NCBI RefSeq assembly: GCF_003813775.1
Contig: NZ_RPDH01000002.1
Location: 2,480,001 to 2,544,000 of the forward strand
DNA: 64,000 bases
Origin: Chitinophaga lutea
Lineage (GTDB): Bacteria > Bacteroidota > Bacteroidia > Chitinophagales > Chitinophagaceae
Direction: 5' to 3'
The position numbers and the translations under genes are program-made. Within the stretch, counting starts at the first letter, position 1, and every line of letters begins with the position of its first letter. Of this stretch, positions 35,479 through 43,932 are shown in pieces. The notes beneath the pieces are model-generated. The model was not told the DNA's origin. It was given only the letters and a program-made list of their open reading frames with translations, and did not search any database.

Positions 35479-36954
35479 TTATAACTGCGGGTTGACCGCC
35501 TTGCGGGAAATCAACCATAATCCAATATACGTAAACAGGCCGTTTACTATCAATAATTCGTTCCCGAATTTATAACCGTTCATCCATTGTGCCGAATATT
35601 GTTTTAAGAAAAAACATAGCACAGGGGCCGCCAGACATACTGCAATGGCCCCGCGGTCGATGATGGCTCGTTTGTTAAATATACCGAAAGCAAACAAACC
35701 GAGCATGGGCCCGTAGGTCAGCGCAGCCAGGAACAGCAGTGTGTCGATCATCGCGCTCTGGTTGAAAGCTTTGAACAGCAGGATGGTGAGCAGCAGCGCC
35801 ACGGCGCAGCCTATATGTATCATGTTTTTGAGCCGTTTGCGGGCGGCCGTCATACCATCCGTGGAATAGCCCAGGATGTCGATGTAGAAAGATGTGGTGA
35901 GCGTGGTGAGCACACTGTCCGCACTCGAAAAAGTAGACGCAGTAAGCCCCACCACGAAAAATACCGCCGCCAGGGCGCCGAGATGATGCAATGCCAGCAT
36001 GGGAAACACCTGGTCTGTGGCCGGCGCGCCGGTTGCATTGAGCGGCGCATGCAGGCCATGAGCCTTCATGTATTCGTAGAATAAAATACCAAGGCTCATC
36101 AGCAGCACATGCGCCACCAGCTGCATGATGCTGAAGGAATAAATGTTCTTTTTGGCATCGCCCAGCGAGCGGCAGCTGAGGTTTTTCTGCATCATATTCT
36201 GATCGAGCCCCGTCATCGTCACGGCAATCATCATCCCGCCGAAAAAGTCTTTGGGAAAAAAATTCACCGCCCGCCAGTCCCAGAAAAAGGTAACGGACTT
36301 TTCGTTATGCACGATGTTGGTCACCAGGTCTGCCGGCCCCCATTGCAGGTCCTGGCAGATCACGACGACCACGATCACGATGGCGAGCACCTGCAATATG
36401 GATTGCAGCGCATCCGTCCACACCAGCGTTTTGATCCCGCCCCGGTAAGTGTATAGCAGCATCAATCCGATCATGATAAAAACAGAAACGGCGAAGGGCA
36501 CCTGGTAGTAGTCAAACACAAACAACTGCAGCACCCCGGCGATCACAAACAGCCGTGCCGCCGAACCGGTGAGGCGCGACAGGATAAAAAACACGGCGCC
36601 CGTTTTCTGGCTTGCCGGGCCGAACCGCTGCCGCAGGTAAGAGTAGATCGATGTGAGGTTCCGGTTGTAGTAAAGGGGCAGCAACACCGCCGCGATCACC
36701 ACATACCCGAGCACGTAGCCCAGCACTGTTTGCAGGTAAGAAAAAGAAGCCGTCTGCACTTTGCCGGGCACGGAAATGAAGGTGACGCCGGACAGTGAGT
36801 CGCTGATCATGCCGATGGCCACCACATACCAGATGGAGTTGCGGTTGCCGATGAAATAAGCCTGGGTATCGGCTTTGCGGGAGGTGAAATACGAAACGAG
36901 CAGCAGCAGAAAAAAATAGCTGGCGATGAAAAGTAAAAATATCCCGGGCGACAT
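35479..36954 (-). CDS. Sodium:solute symporter (SSS family), second copy
   Basis: This 491-residue transporter has about thirteen membrane segments. The N-terminal pattern FTSRKADTQAYFIGNRNSIWY, the DSLSGVTFISVPGKV segment near residue 52 and MTGLDQNMMQKNLSCRS near 258 are SSS-family features. It differs clearly from the symporter at 28608, so the two are unlikely to be recent duplicates. The substrate is unknown; sialic acid, sugars and amino acids are all transported by relatives. It precedes the LOG gene. Confidence 0.9.
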   Translation of the reverse strand: MSPGIFLLFIASYFFLLLLVSYFTSRKADTQAYFIGNRNSIWYVVAIGMISDSLSGVTFISVPGKVQTASFSYLQTVLGYVLGYVVIAAVLLPLYYNRNLTSIYSYLRQRFGPASQKTGAVFFILSRLTGSAARLFVIAGVLQLFVFDYYQVPFAVSVFIMIGLMLLYTYRGGIKTLVWTDALQSILQVLAIVIVVVVICQDLQWGPADLVTNIVHNEKSVTFFWDWRAVNFFPKDFFGGMMIAVTMTGLDQNMMQKNLSCRSLGDAKKNIYSFSIMQLVAHVLLMSLGILFYEYMKAHGLHAPLNATGAPATDQVFPMLALHHLGALAAVFFVVGLTASTFSSADSVLTTLTTSFYIDILGYSTDGMTAARKRLKNMIHIGCAVALLLTILLFKAFNQSAMIDTLLFLAALTYGPMLGLFAFGIFNKRAIIDRGAIAVCLAAPVLCFFLKQYSAQWMNGYKFGNELLIVNGLFTYIGLWLISRKAVNPQL

Positions 36955-37127
36955 GCTTGGCTTTTAAGGAAACGCTGGTTATAAAAATTAAAAATAGCGA
37001 TTCCTGCGGTTTTTACACCGGCGGCACGTTAGTATTGATGGGCCGTGAGGCTTTATCGGGCGCATTTAATATGCCCGCTGGCGTTCCCGTATAAGCCGAT
37101 TGCGTATAATACCGGTCGTAATACCCA

Positions 37128-38255
37128 TCAAAGCTTCGCCACAATGTCCCTTGCCAGCCCGAAAGAAAGCGTCATCCCCGCCCCGCCCATCCCGTTAACG
37201 ATGGTCACGCCCTTCTCCGGCTGCAGCACCAGTTCCGTGGCGCCGTTGGTGAGTTTGGGATACACGCCATGCCAGCGCTCCTGGATGTCGAGCGTAGGCA
37301 CTTGCAGGAAATTCGGCAGGTATTGCAGGATCAACTGGTTGATAAGCTCTTTATCGAAAGGATCCACCTCATCGCCATACTCATGGGAATCCCCGATAGA
37401 CAGCTCCCCTGCCCCGTTCTGCGACACGAGCAGGTGGATGCCGTATTGGACGTATTCCGGCAATGTATCGTGCATGCGGTTCCGTAATGCTTCGAGGCTT
37501 TTGCAGTGTGCAAAGGAAGCATAATGGATGAGCGAGAGCCCGGTACTCAGGGCAGGCCCCAGCTCCCAGCCGGCAGGCTGCGGAATGGTGCGCATCATTT
37601 GCAGTTTGCATTTGGTGATCGGCGCGGCTGCGAATGAAGCAGGATAAAGCGTTTCAAAATCAGAACCTGAGCAGACGTATACCTGCTCCACTTTCCATTG
37701 TTCATTTTTTGTTTCGATGAACGGCATGGCGATGTGGTTCACCGCCGTCTGGAACCGGAACTGTACAGCGTGTCTGGCCTGAAGGAACTCCGCGATAACG
37801 GCCGCCGCTTCCCTGGGGTTGACGGACATTTCCATCGGGCTCCATAAAGCCGCCTTTAACCCTTCTTTTTTGAAGGCCCCGCTTTTTCCCGCTGCCGCAT
37901 CCGGCGTCAACAGGCTGCTGTGAATGCCCGGGGTTTGTACGAACTCTTCCAGCACGTCCACCTCGTCGCGGTGATACGCGAGGTGGAGGGAGCCTGTTTC
38001 CTTACAACTGAGGCCGGTTTGTGCCGCCAGCTCTTTCCAGACTTCGCGGCCATACAAGGCGCGCTCGTACACCTGGCCAGCCTGCTGCCCGATTACCCAA
38101 ACCAGCCCGAAGTTGCGGACCGTGGCGCCCAGCGCCCTGGGCGACCGTTCGAATACAACAACGCTTTTGCCCTGTAAAGCCAGGTGGTAAGCCATGGCGA
38201 GGCCCAGGATGCCCGCGCCCACTACGGCGACGTCTGCTTGTTTTTGTGGAAGCAT
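37128..38255 (-). CDS. FAD-dependent oxidoreductase, TIGR03364-like (DAO fold)
   Basis: The 375-residue protein has the FAD-binding motif VVGAGILGLAMA at residues 11-22 followed by an acidic strand end (VVFE), and a C-terminal GMGGAGMTLSFGLA segment, as in D-amino-acid-oxidase-like enzymes. The VRNFGLVWVIGQ segment suggests the TIGR03364 group, which in other genomes often neighbours phosphonate catabolism genes. No phosphonatase gene is beside it here, so the substrate (an amine or amino acid) is undecided. An exact -7 element lies 28 nt upstream of the ATG, and it appears monocistronic. Confidence 0.82.
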   Translation of the reverse strand: MLPQKQADVAVVGAGILGLAMAYHLALQGKSVVVFERSPRALGATVRNFGLVWVIGQQAGQVYERALYGREVWKELAAQTGLSCKETGSLHLAYHRDEVDVLEEFVQTPGIHSSLLTPDAAAGKSGAFKKEGLKAALWSPMEMSVNPREAAAVIAEFLQARHAVQFRFQTAVNHIAMPFIETKNEQWKVEQVYVCSGSDFETLYPASFAAAPITKCKLQMMRTIPQPAGWELGPALSTGLSLIHYASFAHCKSLEALRNRMHDTLPEYVQYGIHLLVSQNGAGELSIGDSHEYGDEVDPFDKELINQLILQYLPNFLQVPTLDIQERWHGVYPKLTNGATELVLQPEKGVTIVNGMGGAGMTLSFGLARDIVAKL

Positions 38256-38283
38256 ATCAGAAAAGAAGGTTTATCTCTTCCTA

Positions 38284-38291
38284 CAAATATA
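38284..38291 (-). promoter_or_regulatory. -7 promoter element of the FAD oxidoreductase gene
   Basis: TATATTTG on the minus strand is an exact TAnnTTTG match, 28 nt upstream of the ATG. Confidence 0.55.
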
Positions 38292-38406
38292 GCAGTATTT
38301 GTAAATTATTATTTAGTATTTATAAACTAGTAACAATTTAATAAAGAGAGCGAATGAGTGGCCCGATGTTTTAGGAATCTAGGTGGAATTGGTTAAAACA
38401 CCCGCC

Positions 38407-38997
38407 CTACAGCCCGATGTTCACACCGCCGGAGATAATCGGCCGGTTGAGGTAAGGCGTGTTTTTGTCCTGCAGTACATCGTAGAGGATCATCAGGGTG
38501 ATGGCGGAATTACCGCCTACGGGCTGGGAGTAGCCGCCGCCCAGCAAGAGGCTCGGCGCGCCGTAACGTTCTTTGTATTCCCTGCGCGGTTCATACTCCG
38601 TTATTTTCGCAGAAATGGCGTTGTACTCCGGCTGGGCATGAATGAAGAATTGTTCGAAGGGATAAAACCGGCCCCACAGACCGCCGCCGAACATCGTGTA
38701 ATTATTGCGGGCGATGACATTATTGTTATAACCATAGCTTTTCCCGGAAGAGTACTGGGCATTGATATTCACACCGGCCGCGATTTTCGGGGAAAAGCGG
38801 TACCCGATCATAGGGGAAATGTTCACAAACGTATAGTCTCCGAAAGCCACGCCCAACGCTCCACCCACGATGATATTCCGGGGATTGAAACCTTTCTCGG
38901 GTTCCTGGTACGTTTGCGCTTCATTCATTTCCTGCGCAAATGCGGATTGTGCGAGAACAAGCAATATAACTGCAGAGAATATACGTTTCATGGGCAT
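38407..38997 (-). CDS. Outer-membrane beta-barrel-like protein
   Basis: The 196-residue protein has a signal peptide (about 1-21, ending AFAQ) and alternating aromatic/hydrophobic strands with many Gly, Tyr and Asn residues, as in small 8-strand outer-membrane barrels. No named family signature is certain. It lies 74 nt downstream of a PorP/SprF gene on the same strand and may be the last gene of that surface operon. It could modulate or anchor the PKD protein encoded upstream, but this is inference. Confidence 0.65.
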   Translation of the reverse strand: MPMKRIFSAVILLVLAQSAFAQEMNEAQTYQEPEKGFNPRNIIVGGALGVAFGDYTFVNISPMIGYRFSPKIAAGVNINAQYSSGKSYGYNNNVIARNNYTMFGGGLWGRFYPFEQFFIHAQPEYNAISAKITEYEPRREYKERYGAPSLLLGGGYSQPVGGNSAITLMILYDVLQDKNTPYLNRPIISGGVNIGL

Positions 38998-39071
38998 AAC
39001 TGAACTGGTTAGCAGCGAAATTATCTGATTTTTGCCGTTCCACCGCGCATATTAACGTTTCTTTAAGGTGC

Positions 39072-40091
39072 TTAGAAAGATGGGCAGAGCGTGTGTTTCC
39101 TGGCATTGCCGAAGCTGCGGTTCGGGTACAGCCCGACATATAGCAGACTCAGTTCGTACGCACCCTGCCGGCTGTTGGAAATGGCCAGCGAGCTGGAGGT
39201 CACGTCGTAGTTAAACATCAGCCTGAAGTTATTCATCTGGTACCCCACCAGGAAAGCGAACGCGTCGTTGATGCGATAGTAGGCGCCGCCAAACACCTGC
39301 TTGGCCCCGTGGTCCGCGAGGTTGTAAGCCGCGTAAGCGCCCACCATGGTTTCTGTGGCGGAGGCCTGCCGGGCGTAATACGCGCCGGGGTTGACGATCA
39401 CATTATCCGAAACCTTCAGGCTGGCATTGAGGAAACCGATGTACCGGCGCTCTACCTGGTTGTTGCCGGAATAAAATGTTTCGCGGGGCTCATTGACGTG
39501 GTGCACGGAAAAACCACCATTGATGTATATTTCTTCCGTCGGGAAATAAGCATAGTTCATGCCCACCTGCATATCGAGATAACCCACGGACGCCTGCGTG
39601 ATCGGCTCGCCGGAAAACATCTGCGAGTCGAAAAACTGGCCGTTCCATTGCGTGCCGAAAGTAAGCTTGTTCAGGTCCACCCTTTTATCTGCATACCCGA
39701 CATTGAAGCCGGCCGATAACAGGCTGCTCTGCCCCAGCAGCTGGTGATAGGCCACGGAACCGTAAGCCTTGGTAGAGGTAAGGTTGCCGCTGCCGGCCAC
39801 ATCCCGCAACAGCATACCGCCTACGCCCACCCAACCATAGGTGAGCCGCTCGCGGAACAGCTGGAAGTCGCCGAAGGCCGACATCGTTTTATACGGTACC
39901 GGTATCGTTGCCCACTGGTTGCGGTAATTGATGCCGATGCGATAGTTGCCGTCCGGAATAAACCCGGTGTTGGCGGGGTTGGTCGACAACGGGGAGTTGA
40001 AGAACTGCGAAAAATGCAGGTCCTGCGCGGCGGCCGGAACAGCCGCTGCCATGCAACATAAAATGGTGATCTGTTTCAATGTCTTTCTCAT
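39072..40091 (-). CDS. PorP/SprF-family outer membrane protein
   Basis: This 339-residue protein has a signal peptide (about 1-22, ending PAAAQ) and then DLHFSQFFNSPLSTNPANTGF, the PorP/SprF N-terminal signature. Beta-barrel-like strands follow, ending in a terminal Phe (CPSF, as in the copy at 22538). It begins 13 nt after the stop of a giant protein with a type B sorting domain, mirroring the first locus, and most likely serves secretion or anchoring of that protein. Confidence 0.92.
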   Translation of the reverse strand: MRKTLKQITILCCMAAAVPAAAQDLHFSQFFNSPLSTNPANTGFIPDGNYRIGINYRNQWATIPVPYKTMSAFGDFQLFRERLTYGWVGVGGMLLRDVAGSGNLTSTKAYGSVAYHQLLGQSSLLSAGFNVGYADKRVDLNKLTFGTQWNGQFFDSQMFSGEPITQASVGYLDMQVGMNYAYFPTEEIYINGGFSVHHVNEPRETFYSGNNQVERRYIGFLNASLKVSDNVIVNPGAYYARQASATETMVGAYAAYNLADHGAKQVFGGAYYRINDAFAFLVGYQMNNFRLMFNYDVTSSSLAISNSRQGAYELSLLYVGLYPNRSFGNARKHTLCPSF

Positions 40092-40104
40092 AATCCCTCC
40101 ATGC

Positions 40105-43100
40105 TTATCTTAACAATGTTACATTCCCCGTTTTCTGCACCCGGTTGCCGTCCGAAAACTCGATATTGAGGACAAAGGCGTATGCATCCATGGGTTGAAC
40201 GGTGCCGTTAAAACGCCCGTCCCATCCAAGTTTCTGGTCGTTCGACTGGAACATCAGCTGTCCCCAGCGGTTGAACACTTTCATATCGTACTTGACGATA
40301 CCGAAACCTTTGATTTCCCATTTATCATTGATGCCGTCTCCATTCGGAGAGAAGGCGGTAGGCACATCAAACAGCGGGTTTACAATGGCGCTCACGGTCT
40401 GGCAAACAGTGTCCTGGCAGCCGAACCGGGTAGAAGCGATCAGGCACACCTCGTAGGTGCCTGTTTTGAAATACTGGTAAGTGGGGTTCACTTCGGTGGA
40501 CGTATTGCCGTCGCCAAAGTCCCACCAGTACGAAACGGCGCCGGTGGATTCGTTGGTAAACGTGGTGGGTGTATTTTCCACGGGCTTCATGGGCTGGTAA
40601 GAAAATGCGGCCACCGGCGGCGGTAGTATCACGATCTGCATCGTGGTATCGTGCACCCGGTTACAGGTGTTCGGATCATCGGCATGCAGCGTCACCGTCC
40701 AGGTGCCGGGCTGTGTAAAGGTATGCACCGGGTAAATATCGGTGGAAGTGGAGCCGTCGTCGCCAAATGTCCAAAGGAAGGTGACGCCGCCGCGGGAAGT
40801 ATTGTTGATGTGTGCGGTAAAAGGCGCACAGGCACTGTCCGGCAGCTCAAACTGCGCCACCACGTTTTCTGCAACACGCAGCTGGCGGGTAACGGTTTCC
40901 GGTGCGTTACAGTAGTTGGTATCGATGAGCGTCAGCGACACGTTGTAAACGCCTTCATTGGCAAACTGGTGCCGCATCGTTCGGTCGTCGGTCGTATCCA
41001 CGGGTGTGCCGTCTCCAAAATCCCACACGAAAGATTTGCCGGTGAAAGGCTTGCCGGCCGGCGCTACGGAGGTGTTGTCGAATTCGTACAACAGGTCTTC
41101 GCAGGGCTGCAGGCGCAGATCGGTATACCCTACCGTGGCCCGGTCGTCTCGGACGCGGATGGGCACAATGGCGGTATCGTAAACGTTACAGCTGGCAGGG
41201 TCGAATTTAATGAGGCGTACATTGTAATTGCCGATGTTCGGGTAGGAGTGGCTCACGGTAGGCACCGTAGTGGTCACTTCCGCGGATCCGTCCCCGAAAT
41301 CCCAGCGCCAGCTTTGTGCGGTTACGTTGGTGGTATCGATAAAGGTGATATCGGCGGGACGGCAATAGTTGCGCCGTCTTTCCTGCGTCGTAAACCCGGC
41401 CCGCACCCCGTCGAGGTTGAAAGCTATCTTCAGCGCGCCGAGGTTACAGCCGCGGGGAATGCCGCCGTTGTAAGCGCCGGGCGTTGTGGGGAAGCGCAGC
41501 CGTGGCTGGTCAGGGTTCGGACAGGCGGCGCAGATAGCCTGGTAAATCACCCCGTTCTGATCGAAGCGGCTGGTACCGCCGTCCACATGTTCGGCCAGAC
41601 CGTTGCCGCCGTAGAATGTGCCGTACAGTATGCCCAGCGCGTCGCGCTTCATGACGAAGAAATAAAAATCGCTGCCGTCGGAAGTGGGTTTGCGCGCGTC
41701 CGGCGTTACCCGCAGTCCGCCGGTGCCGGAATTACTGAAATCGGTGTTCAGTACGCCACCCCAGCCGGATACATACACGTTCTGGCAACGGTCTACCAGG
41801 AATGCCACCGGCGACAGGCTCGGCTGTGCGGCCGATTTGCCGAAGGTGGTGGAGTAGATGAACGAAGTGAGGTCCGGCCTCAGCTTGGATATGAACTGTT
41901 TGGAATTGTCGTTGTAAAAAGTGGCGGTGCCGGCCGGCTGCATAATAGGCCAGGTGCCTTCGGTGGTGCCCATCACGTACACGTCGCCGTTGCGGTCGAG
42001 CTGGATGCCGTATACCTGGTCGGCCCGCCCGTTGTCCGACCCGATGAAGGTCGATTGCAGGATGGCGGTGCCGTCGGTTGAGATATGCGTGATATACCCG
42101 TCGCAGGCGCCTCCCCGGTAACCGGGATAAAGCACGCCGCCCGTGGTGGGGAAATTGGCGCTGGCGGTGCCACCGGCTACATATACGCTGTTCCCGCCGT
42201 TGAGGGCGAGCACATAAGCCGCGTCGGAATCGGAGCCGCCCAGGAAACTGGCCCACAGCACGGCGCTGACGTTGGGGTTGACTTTGATCACCACCCCATC
42301 TTGCCGGCCGCCGCCAAACGTAGGCTGAAATACGCCGGCGGTAACGGGAAAATTGGCGGATTGGGTGGAGCTCGCGATATAAATATTGCCGGCGCCGTCG
42401 ATCACCACCTCGCTACGGGCATCGTCGCCGTAGTTCCGGAGCAACTGATCGATACCGCCGCCTTTCTCGCTTCTCATATTGCAGCCGTCGTTATTCGTAC
42501 CGCCGATGCGCATGGAGCCGATAATGGCCGAGCCGGCGGCGTTGAGTTTGGTGATGGTGATGTCGTACCCGCCCATCGGGGGCACCGGCGCCGTTACGGG
42601 GAAATTGCCGGAGTTGGTTCTGCCGGAAATCACCAGGTTGCCCTGCCCGTCTACGAACAGGCTGTGCGGTTGCTCCTCTCCCTGCCCCCCGATATAGGTG
42701 GAATAAATGATACGGGTACCGGACGCGTTGAACTTGGTGATGGCCATATCATACGTCCTGCCGTTGAAAGTCTGGTCGTAAGCCCCGGCGGAAGTAGGAT
42801 AACCGGCGTCGAACGCGATGCCGCCCGCATAAAAATTGCCGTCGCCGTCGTAGGTGGCGGTAAAGCCCCAGTTATCGGCGCGGGAGCCCGTGAGGGTGGC
42901 AAACACCACCGTCGGGTCTATCACCAGCGGGTACTGGCTGTCGTATTTCCCGGACACTTTGAAAGATACCGTATTGCCCTCCAGCTGGTACCGCACCGTT
43001 ACCTCTTTCCGCACACTGTTAATGTACTGGTAGGCAAACGGCATCAGCTCTATGGCTTCGCCCACGGAGGTCTGTATATGCAGGTTCCCTTTTACGTTTT

Positions 43101-43740
43101 TAACGGAAGTGGCGCCGGTGTACTTGAACCGGATCTGCGAAGGGTCGCCGCCGGGATGCACGATCAGGTCGTACTTCATCTGCCCGGTTTCGGAATACAC
43201 CTGCATGTCCACCTTGTTGTACAGGTTGCTGTACAGCACGTTCGTATACGCACCGATATTGGCTTTCCAGCGGGAAGGGTCGTTACCGATAAAGTAGGAG
43301 ATATTTTCCTGGCTGGGCTTGGATGCCGTGATGGCGGGACTGGGCAGGGTATTGAGAAACTCGAGATCGTAGGCATGGCCCCTCACCTTTTCCGGGGCGG
43401 CACCGGTACCCGTACCAGGTTTGGGCAGCACGGGCTTGCCGGCCTGGGGGTTGTACACCGTATCGGCGATCCTGGCGTGGCCATGGCGGAAGGCGTCCAT
43501 CTGCTGCATATCCTCCTTGTTCAGCAGGAGGAAGCGGAAACCGTTCTTTTTGAGGTAGATGTTGGCCCCGCCCAAAACCGCGCGGTATTGAAAGTCGCCG
43601 GCCCATTGCCCTTTATTTTCCACGTACTCCAATGGAGCATAATTGCCTCCAGCTTCCTGTGCTGCCACGGGGAAACTGATCAGCATTATTATCCATACTT
43701 GCAATGCACTTAAAAGACTGACAGGGCGTGTAGATTTCAA
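40105..43740 (-). CDS. SBBP/PKD surface protein with T9SS type B sorting domain (TTG start)
   Basis: The 1211-residue protein starts at TTG (43740): an in-frame TAG lies 11 codons upstream with no ATG or GTG between, and the start yields a signal peptide ending VAAQ. Residues about 30-260 resemble the DUF7948 region (YVENKGQWAGDFQYRA), about 275-760 contain SBBP-type beta-propeller repeats (YSTYIGGQGEEQPHSL, WASFLGGSDSDAAYVL), about 790-1115 hold four PKD modules (WDFGDGSAE, WDFGDGTPVD, WTFGDDGST, WDFGDGNTS), and the rest is the type B sorting domain ending KTGNVTLLR. It should be exported by T9SS and displayed on the surface. Confidence 0.92.
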   Translation of the reverse strand: MKSTRPVSLLSALQVWIIMLISFPVAAQEAGGNYAPLEYVENKGQWAGDFQYRAVLGGANIYLKKNGFRFLLLNKEDMQQMDAFRHGHARIADTVYNPQAGKPVLPKPGTGTGAAPEKVRGHAYDLEFLNTLPSPAITASKPSQENISYFIGNDPSRWKANIGAYTNVLYSNLYNKVDMQVYSETGQMKYDLIVHPGGDPSQIRFKYTGATSVKNVKGNLHIQTSVGEAIELMPFAYQYINSVRKEVTVRYQLEGNTVSFKVSGKYDSQYPLVIDPTVVFATLTGSRADNWGFTATYDGDGNFYAGGIAFDAGYPTSAGAYDQTFNGRTYDMAITKFNASGTRIIYSTYIGGQGEEQPHSLFVDGQGNLVISGRTNSGNFPVTAPVPPMGGYDITITKLNAAGSAIIGSMRIGGTNNDGCNMRSEKGGGIDQLLRNYGDDARSEVVIDGAGNIYIASSTQSANFPVTAGVFQPTFGGGRQDGVVIKVNPNVSAVLWASFLGGSDSDAAYVLALNGGNSVYVAGGTASANFPTTGGVLYPGYRGGACDGYITHISTDGTAILQSTFIGSDNGRADQVYGIQLDRNGDVYVMGTTEGTWPIMQPAGTATFYNDNSKQFISKLRPDLTSFIYSTTFGKSAAQPSLSPVAFLVDRCQNVYVSGWGGVLNTDFSNSGTGGLRVTPDARKPTSDGSDFYFFVMKRDALGILYGTFYGGNGLAEHVDGGTSRFDQNGVIYQAICAACPNPDQPRLRFPTTPGAYNGGIPRGCNLGALKIAFNLDGVRAGFTTQERRRNYCRPADITFIDTTNVTAQSWRWDFGDGSAEVTTTVPTVSHSYPNIGNYNVRLIKFDPASCNVYDTAIVPIRVRDDRATVGYTDLRLQPCEDLLYEFDNTSVAPAGKPFTGKSFVWDFGDGTPVDTTDDRTMRHQFANEGVYNVSLTLIDTNYCNAPETVTRQLRVAENVVAQFELPDSACAPFTAHINNTSRGGVTFLWTFGDDGSTSTDIYPVHTFTQPGTWTVTLHADDPNTCNRVHDTTMQIVILPPPVAAFSYQPMKPVENTPTTFTNESTGAVSYWWDFGDGNTSTEVNPTYQYFKTGTYEVCLIASTRFGCQDTVCQTVSAIVNPLFDVPTAFSPNGDGINDKWEIKGFGIVKYDMKVFNRWGQLMFQSNDQKLGWDGRFNGTVQPMDAYAFVLNIEFSDGNRVQKTGNVTLLR

Positions 43741-43836
43741 AACAGTTCTGATTTTTAAGATTGTCCCAGTAAACTAATATACTCTATTTAACGGTTTCGC
43801 GTGTCAATTTGTTACGGAGGAAAAGGATTGGTTGGC

Positions 43837-43905
43837 GACTGGCAGGAGGCGGTCCACGAAGGTATGGGCAAGCAACAGGTTCAGGATCAACCACCCCTGC
43901 CAGTC
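43837..43905. repeat. Short inverted repeat upstream of the SBBP/PKD gene
   Basis: GACTGGCAGG (43837-43846) is the reverse complement of CCTGCCAGTC (43896-43905), spacer 49 bp. It lies between the recG stop and the SBBP/PKD start. No T-tract follows, so its role is unclear. Confidence 0.6.
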
Positions 43906-43932
43906 ATTCCAGAATTATCAACGTAAAAGCGG

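Noticed and set aside
40651..43713. Two long plus-strand frames (40651-42081 and 42085-43713)
   Set aside because: They are antisense shadows of the SBBP/PKD gene and show no recognisable domains or start signals.
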